DNA of 17,792 nt from CAWUIH01 sp963922495. GTDB lineage: Bacteria; Pseudomonadota; Gammaproteobacteria; Coxiellales; Coxiellaceae. The notes beneath the pieces are model-generated. The model made no database searches, was not told where the DNA came from, and was given only the letters and a program-made list of their open reading frames with translations. The DNA is taken from assembly GCA_963922495.1 (NCBI GenBank), contig CAWUIH010000031.1, positions 1 to 17,792 on the forward strand, given 5' to 3'. The position numbers were made by a program, and so were the translations under genes. Numbering within the stretch: position 1 is the first letter of the stretch; the number at the start of each line of letters is the position of its first letter. Below are positions 1 through 7,054 of this stretch, one piece after another.

Positions 1-108
1 AATGATGAAAAGTCTAAGGTGGGTACGATACAAATTAAATATTATGACTACGATACCTTGTCGGGAATTCTCGAAAAACTGGGTTTGGCGAGCGATGACA
101 TAACATAG
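1..108 (+). CDS. parB: C-terminal end of a ParB-like chromosome partitioning protein (5' partial)
   Basis: The window opens in frame 1 with 35 codons ending at a TAG (106-108). The peptide contains the core GTIQIKYYDYDTLSGILEKL. A glycine-led beta strand followed by an acidic helix ending in ILEKL is the usual pattern of the C-terminal dimerisation domain of ParB/Spo0J proteins. ParB binds parS sites near the origin and works with ParA in chromosome segregation. Only this tail is visible, so the CTPase and DNA-binding domains cannot be checked. The family call rests on a short motif; another protein with a similar tail is possible. Confidence 0.6.
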   Translation, partial: NDEKSKVGTIQIKYYDYDTLSGILEKLGLASDDIT

Positions 109-154
109 AAAATTCCAAATAACTCAATAGATAATAACAGTGATCTTACATTAA

Positions 155-180
155 TTGTTATGTTATATTGTTCTTAACAA
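155..180. repeat. Inverted repeat upstream of dps, possible operator
   Basis: TTGTTA (155-160) and TAACAA (175-180) form an inverted repeat with a 14-nt spacer. A tighter pair, TTGTT (168-172) and AACAA (176-180), overlaps it. The site is 37-62 nt before the dps start, where a regulator could act. Dps genes are commonly under peroxide or stationary-phase control, but no known operator consensus is matched with confidence. Confidence 0.25.
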
Positions 181-216
181 ATTAATATACGATATCCACA
201 TTTTGAGGAGTATACG

Positions 217-723
217 ATGAATTCAAATAGTATCCATAAAATCCAACGAACAGCCAGTATTAATGTAGCTCTTGATAAGAATCAACGTCAAACGTTAACT
301 GATCAACTGTCAGTTCTACTTGCAGATAGTTACACCTTATATCTCAAAACACAAAATTTTCATTGGAACGTGGTTGGACCAAACTTTGTTTCATTACATC
401 AGCTATTTGAGGAGCAATATACAGACTTAGCTGGTGCTATTGATCGTATTGCAGAGCGAATTCGTACTTTGGATGTACGTAGTCCAGGAAGCTATAGCGA
501 GTTTGCAAAATTGACGAGCATTGTCGAATCAACTGATGATATTAATGCAAATACAATGGTCAGCGAACTCTTAAAAGATAATGAATTTCTTGCTGCAGTG
601 TCACAAGCCTTATTTGATAAATCTAGCGAGCTCGGTGATGAAGTCAGTGCAGATTTAGCTATCGAGAGAATCAGCACTCATGAAAAAAATGCTTGGATGC
701 TGCGTAGCCTCTTGAATGAATAG
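217..723 (+). CDS. dps: Dps-family ferritin-like DNA protection protein
   Basis: 168 aa, the usual size for Dps. Family members assemble into 12-subunit shells that oxidise ferrous iron with peroxide and may coat DNA in starvation or oxidative stress. The inter-subunit ferroxidase ligands are visible: H49 (in FHWNV), H61, E65, D76 and E80. The spacing matches E. coli Dps H51, H63, D67, D78 and E82, with Glu in place of the first Asp. The N-terminus (about 25 residues) is polar with few lysines, so DNA binding by a basic tail is not obvious. The ATG is preceded by GAGGAG at 205-210, a good ribosome binding site. It lies 108 bp after the ParB-like stop and probably has its own promoter in the AT-rich gap. 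The family call is firm; the exact role (iron storage or DNA binding) is inferred. Confidence 0.92.
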   Translation: MNSNSIHKIQRTASINVALDKNQRQTLTDQLSVLLADSYTLYLKTQNFHWNVVGPNFVSLHQLFEEQYTDLAGAIDRIAERIRTLDVRSPGSYSEFAKLTSIVESTDDINANTMVSELLKDNEFLAAVSQALFDKSSELGDEVSADLAIERISTHEKNAWMLRSLLNE

Positions 724-784
724 TGACGAGACAAAGTTACGAGAGTGATATTTTGATTTTACGAACTGATTAAGCTGCTTGCTA

Positions 785-2890
785 ATGCCTATTAAAACCT
801 TAATCGTTGATAATTATGATTCATTCACGTACAACATCGCCGACCTGGTGGCAAAAGTCAATCATCATGAACCGGTAATTGTTAAGAATGACCAGCTAAC
901 TGTGCAACAATTACCGACCTTATGCGCTGATAATATCATTTTATCTCCAGGACCAGGACACCCAGAATGCAACCAATCGTTTGGAGTTTGTAAAGATATT
1001 ATCGCACAGGCTCAAATTCCTATGCTAGGTGTTTGTTTGGGCCACCAAGGCATTTATACCCATTTTGGCGGCCAAATTGCTCAATCTTCTCAGCCGATGC
1101 ATGGTGAAATTTCTGAAATTCATCATCAAGGCGATGAATTATTTGATGATATTCCAAAGTTTTTCAAAGTGGTTCGTTATCATTCTTTATTGGCAGTTGG
1201 TAAAGTCCCTAAAGAACTATGGGTTATCGCGAAAACAAGAGATCGCTTGATTATGGCATTGCGTCACAAATATCGTCCTATTTGGGGCGTTCAATTTCAT
1301 CCCGAATCAATTTGTTCGGAATACGGATTACAACTGTTTCGTAATTTCAAGAAAATCACTGAAAATCACCCCAGTCCAAAATTTCATTTTCCAATACTAC
1401 CCCAAACAAGGACTTTATCTTGTACAATTGCTAAGCCTCCAAAAATTCCACTTCATTTACAAATAAAAACGATTCACACCCCAATTAATTTGGAGAAATT
1501 ATATCGAGAGTATACAAAATCTTATAACCAAGCAGTATGGTTGGATGGTGAGTATTGTCAACCTGCCGAAAAATCCTTTTCAATTATTGGATGCTTGAAC
1601 GGTCCACTCAGTTGTCAAATTCGCTACTACGTTAATCGCCAAATCGTAGAAAAAATCACTCAGACTAAAACAGAAATTAGTAATCAAGATATTTTTAGTT
1701 ATTTGAAAGAATTTTTATCTACTTACGAGCTTGATAATCAGCAGTCGTTACCATTTGATTTTCATGGCGGTTTGGTAGGTTATTTGGGTTATGAAGTCAA
1801 GCAAGATGCTGTGATGGTAAAAAATCAACATACAGCAACACATCCTGATGCACAGTTTCTTTTCTTAGATCGTGCGGTGATTTATGATAACAAGGATAAA
1901 ACCGTTTATTTATTAGCACTATCGAAACGGCCATGCACCGAAGTTAGTCGCTGGTTTTCTTCACTAGAATCATTGCTTAAACAATGCCCTGCGGACCCAT
2001 CAGCTCGCATTCCTATCCAAAAACCAAGCCATGCAAATAATATCAAGTGTTCATTTGAGCGTACATATCATGACTATATTGAAGATATTAAGCGCTGCTT
2101 AGAGTATATAGCTCGCGGCGAAAGCTATGAAGTTTGTTTAACTAACCGCCTATTAATTCATGAAAAAATAGAGGATCACTTACGTTATTTTCAAATTCTG
2201 CGGCATCAGAATCCAGCACCGTATGCTGCATTATTACAATTTAATGAGATGAGTATTGTTTCAACATCCATTGAACGATTTTTAAAAATCTCTTCATCTC
2301 ATGAGGTAGAAACTAAGCCTATTAAGGGCACTGTCCCACGTCACTTGATTCCTAGTGAAGATAAAAAAAATAAAAATAATCTTGCAAATAATAGAAAAAC
2401 ACGCGCAGAAAATTTAATGATTGTGGATTTATTACGTAACGACTTATCTCAAGTATGTATTTGTAATTCGGTGCATGTGCCAAAACTAATGGCAGTTGAA
2501 AGCTACACAACAGTTCATCAACTAGTTACTACCGTTCGTGGGCAACTAAAACCCGACTTGACTGCGATAGAATGTTTGAAATCCTGTTTCCCGGGTGGTT
2601 CCATGACGGGAGCACCCAAAAAGAGAACTCTAGAGATCATTGATAACATTGAGCAATCAGCGCGAGGAATTTATTCTGGTATTATTGGATACTTATCTCT
2701 AAATGGTGCGGCAGATTTTTCAGTGGTCATTCGCACTGCGGTGATAACTCCCACTACTTTCACTATTGGAATTGGTGGAGCCATCACACAGCTTTCAGAA
2801 CCCATTGCCGAATACCATGAGATGAGGCATAAAGCATGGGCATTATTGTTAGCCTTAGAAACCTATCGCGTATCGCAACCCACTCATTGA
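785..2890 (+). CDS. pabAB: Fused aminodeoxychorismate synthase (PabA-PabB)
   Basis: 701 aa from ATG 785. A TTG six bases earlier is possible, but MPIKTLIVDNYDSFTYN aligns with the normal PabA N-terminus. Residues about 1-195 are a class I glutamine amidotransferase: PGPGHPE oxyanion region, nucleophile C84 in GVCLGHQ, and H172/E174 in FHPES. Residues about 230-700 are the chorismate-binding PabB domain: PIKGT with lysine K514, then ENLMIVDLLRND, FPGGSMTGAPKKRT and IGIGGAIT. Lysine in PIKGT points to aminodeoxychorismate synthase, since anthranilate synthase has PIAGT. The enzyme turns chorismate and glutamine into 4-amino-4-deoxychorismate for p-aminobenzoate and folate synthesis. No PabC lyase domain is fused to it and no pabC is nearby. 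There is no clear Shine-Dalgarno. It sits 61 bp after dps. Confidence 0.92.
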   Translation: MPIKTLIVDNYDSFTYNIADLVAKVNHHEPVIVKNDQLTVQQLPTLCADNIILSPGPGHPECNQSFGVCKDIIAQAQIPMLGVCLGHQGIYTHFGGQIAQSSQPMHGEISEIHHQGDELFDDIPKFFKVVRYHSLLAVGKVPKELWVIAKTRDRLIMALRHKYRPIWGVQFHPESICSEYGLQLFRNFKKITENHPSPKFHFPILPQTRTLSCTIAKPPKIPLHLQIKTIHTPINLEKLYREYTKSYNQAVWLDGEYCQPAEKSFSIIGCLNGPLSCQIRYYVNRQIVEKITQTKTEISNQDIFSYLKEFLSTYELDNQQSLPFDFHGGLVGYLGYEVKQDAVMVKNQHTATHPDAQFLFLDRAVIYDNKDKTVYLLALSKRPCTEVSRWFSSLESLLKQCPADPSARIPIQKPSHANNIKCSFERTYHDYIEDIKRCLEYIARGESYEVCLTNRLLIHEKIEDHLRYFQILRHQNPAPYAALLQFNEMSIVSTSIERFLKISSSHEVETKPIKGTVPRHLIPSEDKKNKNNLANNRKTRAENLMIVDLLRNDLSQVCICNSVHVPKLMAVESYTTVHQLVTTVRGQLKPDLTAIECLKSCFPGGSMTGAPKKRTLEIIDNIEQSARGIYSGIIGYLSLNGAADFSVVIRTAVITPTTFTIGIGGAITQLSEPIAEYHEMRHKAWALLLALETYRVSQPTH

Positions 2891-2948
2891 TCTGAATCAG
2901 TTTCTACACTCGCTAAAAATACTAATATTTTTAAATATAAAATTACTA

Positions 2949-3120
2949 AGGCCGAACTCCTCCGATGCGAGCCATGGATGAAGCACGGGTCAGTATCTCG
3001 CGCAACGCATCTGATTTTAAGAGTCTCAGCGGGTGAGAGTAACAATGCTCGCGTCAGCCGGAGTCAGTGAGTGCATAAGTAAAATCTTTCGATACTGCCG
3101 AATCATTTGGAACCCGTGCT
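2949..3120. other. G+C-rich structured island, candidate non-coding RNA or palindromic element
   Basis: About half G+C by my count (88 of 170 bases at 2951-3120) between AT-rich flanks. Three perfect helices nest: AGCACGGGT 2982-2990 with ACCCGTGCT 3112-3120, AGTATC 2992-2997 with GATACT 3091-3096, and GATTTTA 3013-3019 with TAAAATC 3080-3086. A small hairpin TCTCA-GCGGG-TGAGA (3024-3038) sits inside. Twenty-two ordered base pairs over 139 nt are unlikely by chance. A second helix, 2956-2972 with 3047-3064, crosses the first set. Strand is undecided because the pairing works both ways. It lies between convergent genes, so it could be a 3' UTR-derived RNA, a free RNA or a repeat-type insertion. 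I do not recognise the family. Confidence 0.5.
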
Positions 3121-3132
3121 TAGTCGCCCAAA

Positions 3133-3705
3133 CTAGGCGGCACTAGGTCCCGTTGCTGAAGCTTCTGTGCTATTATTATCGTTGGGTTCTTGACGAGCAG
3201 CTTGATCAGCAGGAATAATAGGCTGAAACATAGGTCGATCGCCATAATTTTGACGATGATGGCAAGTATATCGTGCAGCGAAAGTTGCATTAACAATTAA
3301 TGCTACACCGGTAAAATATGCTAAGGCTTTGTGTGTAGAATCGGAGTGCGAACTAAGCGCTGCCAATTCTATAAGTAAAACTCCGCTATTTCCACTTACC
3401 ACTGGCATTAGATGTATGAGAGCATTTGATGTGTCTTCTGTTCGAGTCAGCTGTTGATAATTTTCTGCTGAAAGATAGCGAGCATTCAGTGCTCCTAAAA
3501 TAAGGCCACTAATAATTAATGTTGCGCCAGTAGAATATTCTAAAACTTTGGTTGTGTCATCGGAATCTGGTTTAAACCTTGCCGTTAATATAAGTACAGT
3601 TCCGCACATAAAAAATGCTGCTGCTGCTCCATTCATGACAACACTTGTTATACTGACTCCTCGAGGCCGTTCCCGTAATTGATTTTGATTGTTTTGTCGT
3701 AACAT
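3133..3705 (-). CDS. Uncharacterised four-helix membrane protein with internal duplication
   Basis: 190 aa, no family recognised. The N-terminus (1-20) is polar and basic. Four hydrophobic segments lie at about 22-42, 57-75, 97-117 and 128-146, followed by a soluble tail of about 44 residues rich in Asn, Pro, Ala, Glu and Ser. Segments 36-77 and 109-146 are repeats: both have a VLIL/VLLI helix, then an SD-x-T-x-K-x-L-x-Y-x-TG-x-x-LI pattern, and both end in ARY. This suggests an ancient duplication of a two-helix unit. The start is supported by AGGAAA seven bases or fewer upstream on the minus strand. The stop lies just beyond the structured island at 2949-3120. It probably acts in the inner membrane; function is unknown. 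The repeat conservation argues that it is a real gene. Confidence 0.75.
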   Translation of the reverse strand: MLRQNNQNQLRERPRGVSITSVVMNGAAAAFFMCGTVLILTARFKPDSDDTTKVLEYSTGATLIISGLILGALNARYLSAENYQQLTRTEDTSNALIHLMPVVSGNSGVLLIELAALSSHSDSTHKALAYFTGVALIVNATFAARYTCHHRQNYGDRPMFQPIIPADQAARQEPNDNNSTEASATGPSAA

Positions 3706-3767
3706 ATTTTTTCCTATTTTTTAGTTTATACGTTTATTATGCCTCTGGATAATTAAAAAAACATTAA

Positions 3768-3863
3768 AAAAGACAAAAAATTGAAGAAACTCGTTTGCAG
3801 ATTGCAGGGAAGTGCGGAGCTATTACGGCATACGCCAAGGAAAATGAGACAGTATTTGTTTAA
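3768..3863 (+). pseudogene. Possible remnant of a coding sequence (C-terminal fragment)
   Basis: A short open stretch of about 31 codons with no start codon ends in TAA at 3861-3863, five bases before the left end of the deleted transposable element. Its translation, including the stretch ETRLQIAGKCGAITAYAKE, has normal protein-like composition in an otherwise AT-rich gap. It may be the tail of a gene lost by deletion or insertion. No family is recognised and chance openness cannot be excluded. Confidence 0.2.
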
Positions 3864-3900
3864 CGTGGGCAATGATAACTAATTTGTAATGAGTTGAAAT

Positions 3901-3971
3901 AACGGCTCTTTTTTGTTTTGATATGCAAATTAATCAACTTTTTGCAATCAAAACCAATTAGGAGAGCCGTT
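3901..3971 (+). promoter_or_regulatory. Hairpin covering the transposase-remnant ribosome binding site
   Basis: AACGGCTCT (3901-3909) pairs with AGAGCCGTT (3963-3971), which abuts the ATG at 3972 and overlaps the Shine-Dalgarno AGGAG (3960-3964). Inside, TTTTGAT (3916-3922) pairs with ATCAAAA (3947-3953), and GCAAA (3925-3929) with TTTGC (3941-3945). In a transcript entering from outside, this fold would hide the ribosome binding site. This strategy is established for some transposases such as IS10 and IS50. The function here is inferred. Confidence 0.45.
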
Positions 3972-4046
3972 ATGGAAGATACCTTACTCGTTTTATATTG
4001 TCTCGTCGATAAATTTTGTCGTGACTTTGTCAAACGACACCTATAG
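3972..4046 (+). pseudogene. Truncated transposase N-terminus (IS982-like)
   Basis: Twenty-four codons from ATG 3972 to TAG 4044-4046, preceded by AGGAG at 3960-3964. The frame begins MEDTLLVLYCLVDKFCRDF and is then interrupted. Another open frame, read at 4037-4108 and ending at TAA, may be the deleted tail of the same gene or chance. No DDE motif remains, so it cannot be active. IS982-type membership is judged from the short VDKFC motif only. Confidence 0.4.
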
Positions 4047-4130
4047 CCTTTGATCACAAGGGTGAAGATAAAGCACCTGGTGCTAAAAAAGTATTGAGCA
4101 GTTTTTAAAACTTATCATTGCCTATTTTTT

Positions 4131-5744
4131 TCAGAAGCTATGATTATTTTCACTGGAAGTTTCTGCGTAACTCTGCATTGAACTAATATACTCAATATTC
4201 TCCCGAAATTTCTCCTTAGATAAACCACTGCGAAGTGCAAATGCAAGGATAATAATACTTAAAATAAAAATATACAACATGCTCAAGCCAAATGAAATAC
4301 TGCCTTTACCGCCCAAAATAGTGGGGCCATAAAAAGAAATCACCCACATGCCTATAAAATAGGGTATGACCCACCACACGAAAGACCAACCGACTGTTTC
4401 AGTTGATACTTTTGCGACAAAATACTGCCAAAACATATAAATAAAGAAAAATATCATTATCAACAAAAACATAAAACTGATAGCATTGTATCCACTCCAA
4501 AATATGATAGCGTTTGATCCAAAAAAGGCGAGAGGCGCTACAACCCATACGGCACGTAACTTGAAAGGTCTTTTTCGATTAGGAGATAGAAGCCGCAATT
4601 GTAGCAATACAATAGGACCAATACTGTAAGATAATACCGTGATCGAGGAAACGTAGCTCACCATTTTTTGCCATGACGGGAACGGGAAGAAAAAAATGAT
4701 TCCTAAAACATAGACGATAATGAGTGCAACCCAAGGCACTCCTTGTTTGTTTAAAAAGCTGAATACCTTAGGTGCAGTATTTGTTTCACCGGCGGCCATG
4801 ATAACGCGAGAAGCAGTGGTTGTGTAGATATACCCCGTACCAAGAGGTGACAAAAAGGCATCAGCATACAGTATGTAAGCCCACCAAAAAACGCCCAACA
4901 AACTGAGTATCGCGGCAATAGGTCCTGCACTGCCCTTAAAGGTTAGGTGACCCCAACCATGTGCTAATAGATGCTCAGGCAGTGCAGCAATAAACGCAAT
5001 TTGCAAACCTACATAGATGAGTAACACTAGTAAAATAGATCCAAAAATTGCCAATGGAATATTTCTTGAGGGGTTGCTTGTCTCTCCTGCAAGGTCAATA
5101 GCATTTCTAAATCCAAAGTAACTAAAAACAATTCCTGCGGTAGCTACTGTAGAAAAAATACTCGATATATTATGGCTGCCTTCAGTTACCGCAAAATTAT
5201 GGGGATGAAATGAAAACGTGAATAATATGACAATGGTTAAAATAGGAATGATAATTTTCCAGAAGGTGATGGCGCTATTAATCTTTAATACCCATTTAAC
5301 TGCAAAAAAGTTGAGAAGTACCACGACAGCTAATAATACTGCTGCAACAGCAAAACCAATGCCAGTAAGTACATGATTGATAGGATTAACAAGATAAGAA
5401 GTGTAATTATTGGCATAGGCTAGTACCGCCATGGTTTCAACAGGGGGTACTGCTACATATGCCAACATTAATATCCAACCCCAAACCCGGCCCAGTAGGG
5501 CACCATGACTTAAATGACTTAGGTGAATTAGCGCACCACTTTTGGGAAACATGGTAGTGAGTTCAGCATACACTAGAGCAATAAAAGTGATTACTATTGC
5601 ACCAATTACCCATGATAAGATGCTATATACACCGGCTTGTTTTGCAGCAATCAACGAACTAAATAGCCATCCTGAACCGATCATGCCACCGATACTGGCA
5701 TATAATAATCCTGTCATACTCGCATTTCGTTGCAATTTTGCCAT
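4131..5744 (-). CDS. APC-superfamily amino acid permease
   Basis: 537 aa, almost wholly hydrophobic, with 12 to 14 predicted membrane helices. The N-terminal stretch SIGGMIGSGWLF is the typical unwound TM1 substrate-binding motif (GxIGSG) of APC transporters. The loop FGFRNAIDLAGETSNPSRN matches the family's conserved helix 6 and following loop (F-G-F-E-x-x-x-x-x-x-E-x-x-N-P-x-R-x-x-P). The length and extra C-terminal helices recall the aspartate-proton symporter group (YveA-like), but substrate cannot be read from sequence. The start has GGGGGAG eight bases upstream. It follows cyoE on the same strand after 137 bp, so it may have its own promoter or be read through from cyo. Its stop abuts the deleted mobile element. 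Confidence 0.85.
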   Translation of the reverse strand: MAKLQRNASMTGLLYASIGGMIGSGWLFSSLIAAKQAGVYSILSWVIGAIVITFIALVYAELTTMFPKSGALIHLSHLSHGALLGRVWGWILMLAYVAVPPVETMAVLAYANNYTSYLVNPINHVLTGIGFAVAAVLLAVVVLLNFFAVKWVLKINSAITFWKIIIPILTIVILFTFSFHPHNFAVTEGSHNISSIFSTVATAGIVFSYFGFRNAIDLAGETSNPSRNIPLAIFGSILLVLLIYVGLQIAFIAALPEHLLAHGWGHLTFKGSAGPIAAILSLLGVFWWAYILYADAFLSPLGTGYIYTTTASRVIMAAGETNTAPKVFSFLNKQGVPWVALIIVYVLGIIFFFPFPSWQKMVSYVSSITVLSYSIGPIVLLQLRLLSPNRKRPFKLRAVWVVAPLAFFGSNAIIFWSGYNAISFMFLLIMIFFFIYMFWQYFVAKVSTETVGWSFVWWVIPYFIGMWVISFYGPTILGGKGSISFGLSMLYIFILSIIILAFALRSGLSKEKFRENIEYISSMQSYAETSSENNHSF

Positions 5745-5881
5745 TAAATGTACTCCCCCATACGTAAACTTAATATAGTGCTTTTTAACTATTTTTTCTT
5801 GCCAAAGCCTTATAGTATAGAGTATTCATCAGGATAATTTAAGTGGTTTCGTAAAACTAACCATAACTCATTGAATTAAAA

Positions 5882-6721
5882 CTATGTAACAGCCATTAAG
5901 GTACTGAGTACAGTAATATTCAAGATTGAAACCGTAAACATGCGTCGAGACCAGAGCTGCACATTTTTGGTGGTGAATCCTTTAATCGAAAGATAAAGCC
6001 ATGCAGCGCCAATACAAGCGGCAACGATTAAATAACTTTTACCGAGGTATCCGAACAATGAAGGCATAATAGAAGCGATAGCGAATAATACAACAAAAAT
6101 TAACATATTGATTTTTGTGCAAAGTAAACTTTTCCTCACGGGTAGTACCGGAATATTAGCGTTGCTGTAGTCTTGAAGCCGAAAGATAGCTATGGCATTT
6201 GAATGAGGAATTTGCCAAAAAAATAGCAATAAAAATACAATAATAGCTCCACTATTGAACGTGTGCGTTGCAGCACAATAACCGACGACAGGTGGGATAG
6301 CTCCAGCAATTGCACCCACTAAGGTGCCACTTCTCGACTCTCGTTTAGCATATAAGCTATAAACAACCACATAGATAAATAAACCAAAAAGCGCGATGCC
6401 TGCTGCCAATGGATTGGCGAGAAAGTATAAAATAGCCAGTCCTGAAGCACCAAGGAAACCAGCATAACTGTACGCAGTGGGTAAAGTAATCAGTCCTTTA
6501 ACCATTACTCGATTTTTAGTGCGTTGCATTAAAGCGTCAATGTCACGATCTATAATATTATTTAGCACACAACCGCAGGCCATAACCAATGACATACCGA
6601 TAATTGCAGCGATGAGTACTAATAAATCCAAATGACTGCGTGATCCGAGAAAAAAGCTTCCTATGACAGTAATTGCATTACCTAAAATAATTCCTGGTTT
6701 AACAATAGAAACATATTTCAC
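5882..6721 (-). CDS. cyoE: Protoheme IX farnesyltransferase (heme O synthase)
   Basis: 279 aa integral membrane prenyltransferase of the UbiA superfamily. It attaches a farnesyl chain to heme B to make heme O for the high-spin site of the bo3 oxidase. The first polyprenyl-diphosphate binding motif is NNIIDRDIDALMQRTKNR at residues 54-71. The second conserved region is DYSNANIPVLPV at about 184-195, as in E. coli CyoE. About eight or nine hydrophobic segments are visible. The start is GTG and directly abuts the cyoD stop codon TAA, so translation is probably coupled. It is the last gene of the cyoABCDE operon. Slightly shorter than the E. coli protein (about 296 aa). Confidence 0.93.
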   Translation of the reverse strand: MKYVSIVKPGIILGNAITVIGSFFLGSRSHLDLLVLIAAIIGMSLVMACGCVLNNIIDRDIDALMQRTKNRVMVKGLITLPTAYSYAGFLGASGLAILYFLANPLAAGIALFGLFIYVVVYSLYAKRESRSGTLVGAIAGAIPPVVGYCAATHTFNSGAIIVFLLLFFWQIPHSNAIAIFRLQDYSNANIPVLPVRKSLLCTKINMLIFVVLFAIASIMPSLFGYLGKSYLIVAACIGAAWLYLSIKGFTTKNVQLWSRRMFTVSILNITVLSTLMAVT

Positions 6722-7054
6722 TTAATGATCCATAAAGAAATTCAAGTTATACATAATCCATAATGAACCGGCAAGGATGACCACAATAATCACGATTGTG
6801 AATAAGAAGGGTAATAAATTCCATTGACCCTCGCGACTACCATTTAAACGGAGAAAGTAAGTGACCTGGGCGATTAACTGGAGTATAGCCAGGAGAGAAA
6901 CTGCAATGTACATGCCACGTGCATCAAACCAATGCCAACCCACTATAGCAAAGGCCAATAAAGTGAATAGTAATGAAAGCACCAATCCCGTTAGGTATGC
7001 CCCTAACGTTTTACGGCCCATACTATGTATATTTTTAGAGTTTGAATTTCTCAT
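6722..7054 (-). CDS. cyoD: Cytochrome bo3 quinol oxidase subunit IV
   Basis: 110 aa when begun at the ATG whose last base pair overlaps the cyoC stop (ATGA). GGGAG lies 7 bases upstream, and the length matches E. coli CyoD (109 aa). A longer frame reading further upstream inside cyoC is not credible. The protein has three membrane helices and ends with the family signature GSLWIMYNLNFFMDH, close to the E. coli tail. CyoD is a small subunit that assists assembly of the copper site of the oxidase. It is the fourth gene of cyoABCDE. Confidence 0.93.
   Translation of the reverse strand: MRNSNSKNIHSMGRKTLGAYLTGLVLSLLFTLLAFAIVGWHWFDARGMYIAVSLLAILQLIAQVTYFLRLNGSREGQWNLLPFLFTIVIIVVILAGSLWIMYNLNFFMDH

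Larger units (their letters stand above)
3868..4122 (+). mobile_element. Deleted insertion sequence or MITE-like remnant
   Basis: GGCAATGATAA (3868-3878) and TTATCATTGCC (4112-4122) are perfect 11-bp inverted repeats bounding 255 bp. Inside, an ATG at 3972 begins a 24-codon frame starting MEDTLLVLYCLVDKFCRDF. This resembles the N-terminus of IS982-type transposases (a VDDFCKEF-like motif), but it ends at TAG 4044-4046. The catalytic core is missing, so this is a non-autonomous leftover. No clear target duplication flanks it. The right end is 8 bp from the permease stop codon. The inverted ends are directly visible; the IS982 assignment is tentative. Confidence 0.55.

Noticed and set aside
724..784. 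Terminator between dps and pabAB
   Set aside because: No stem followed by a T run is present in the gap.
2982..3120. Retron-type msr-msd RNA (inverted ends enclosing a folded RNA)
   Set aside because: No reverse transcriptase is encoded anywhere in the window, and the adjacent gene is an ordinary four-helix membrane protein.
2965..3146. Two tiny ORFs inside the structured island (ATG 2965 to TGA 3036; ATG 3045 to TAG 3146)
   Set aside because: They are 23 and 33 codons, lack good ribosome sites, and the second overlaps the 3' end of the membrane protein gene. The base pairing explains the sequence better.
4072..4084. AGCAC-CTG-GTGCT as a terminator for the permease
   Set aside because: Only five pairs with no run of T on the minus strand, so not convincing.
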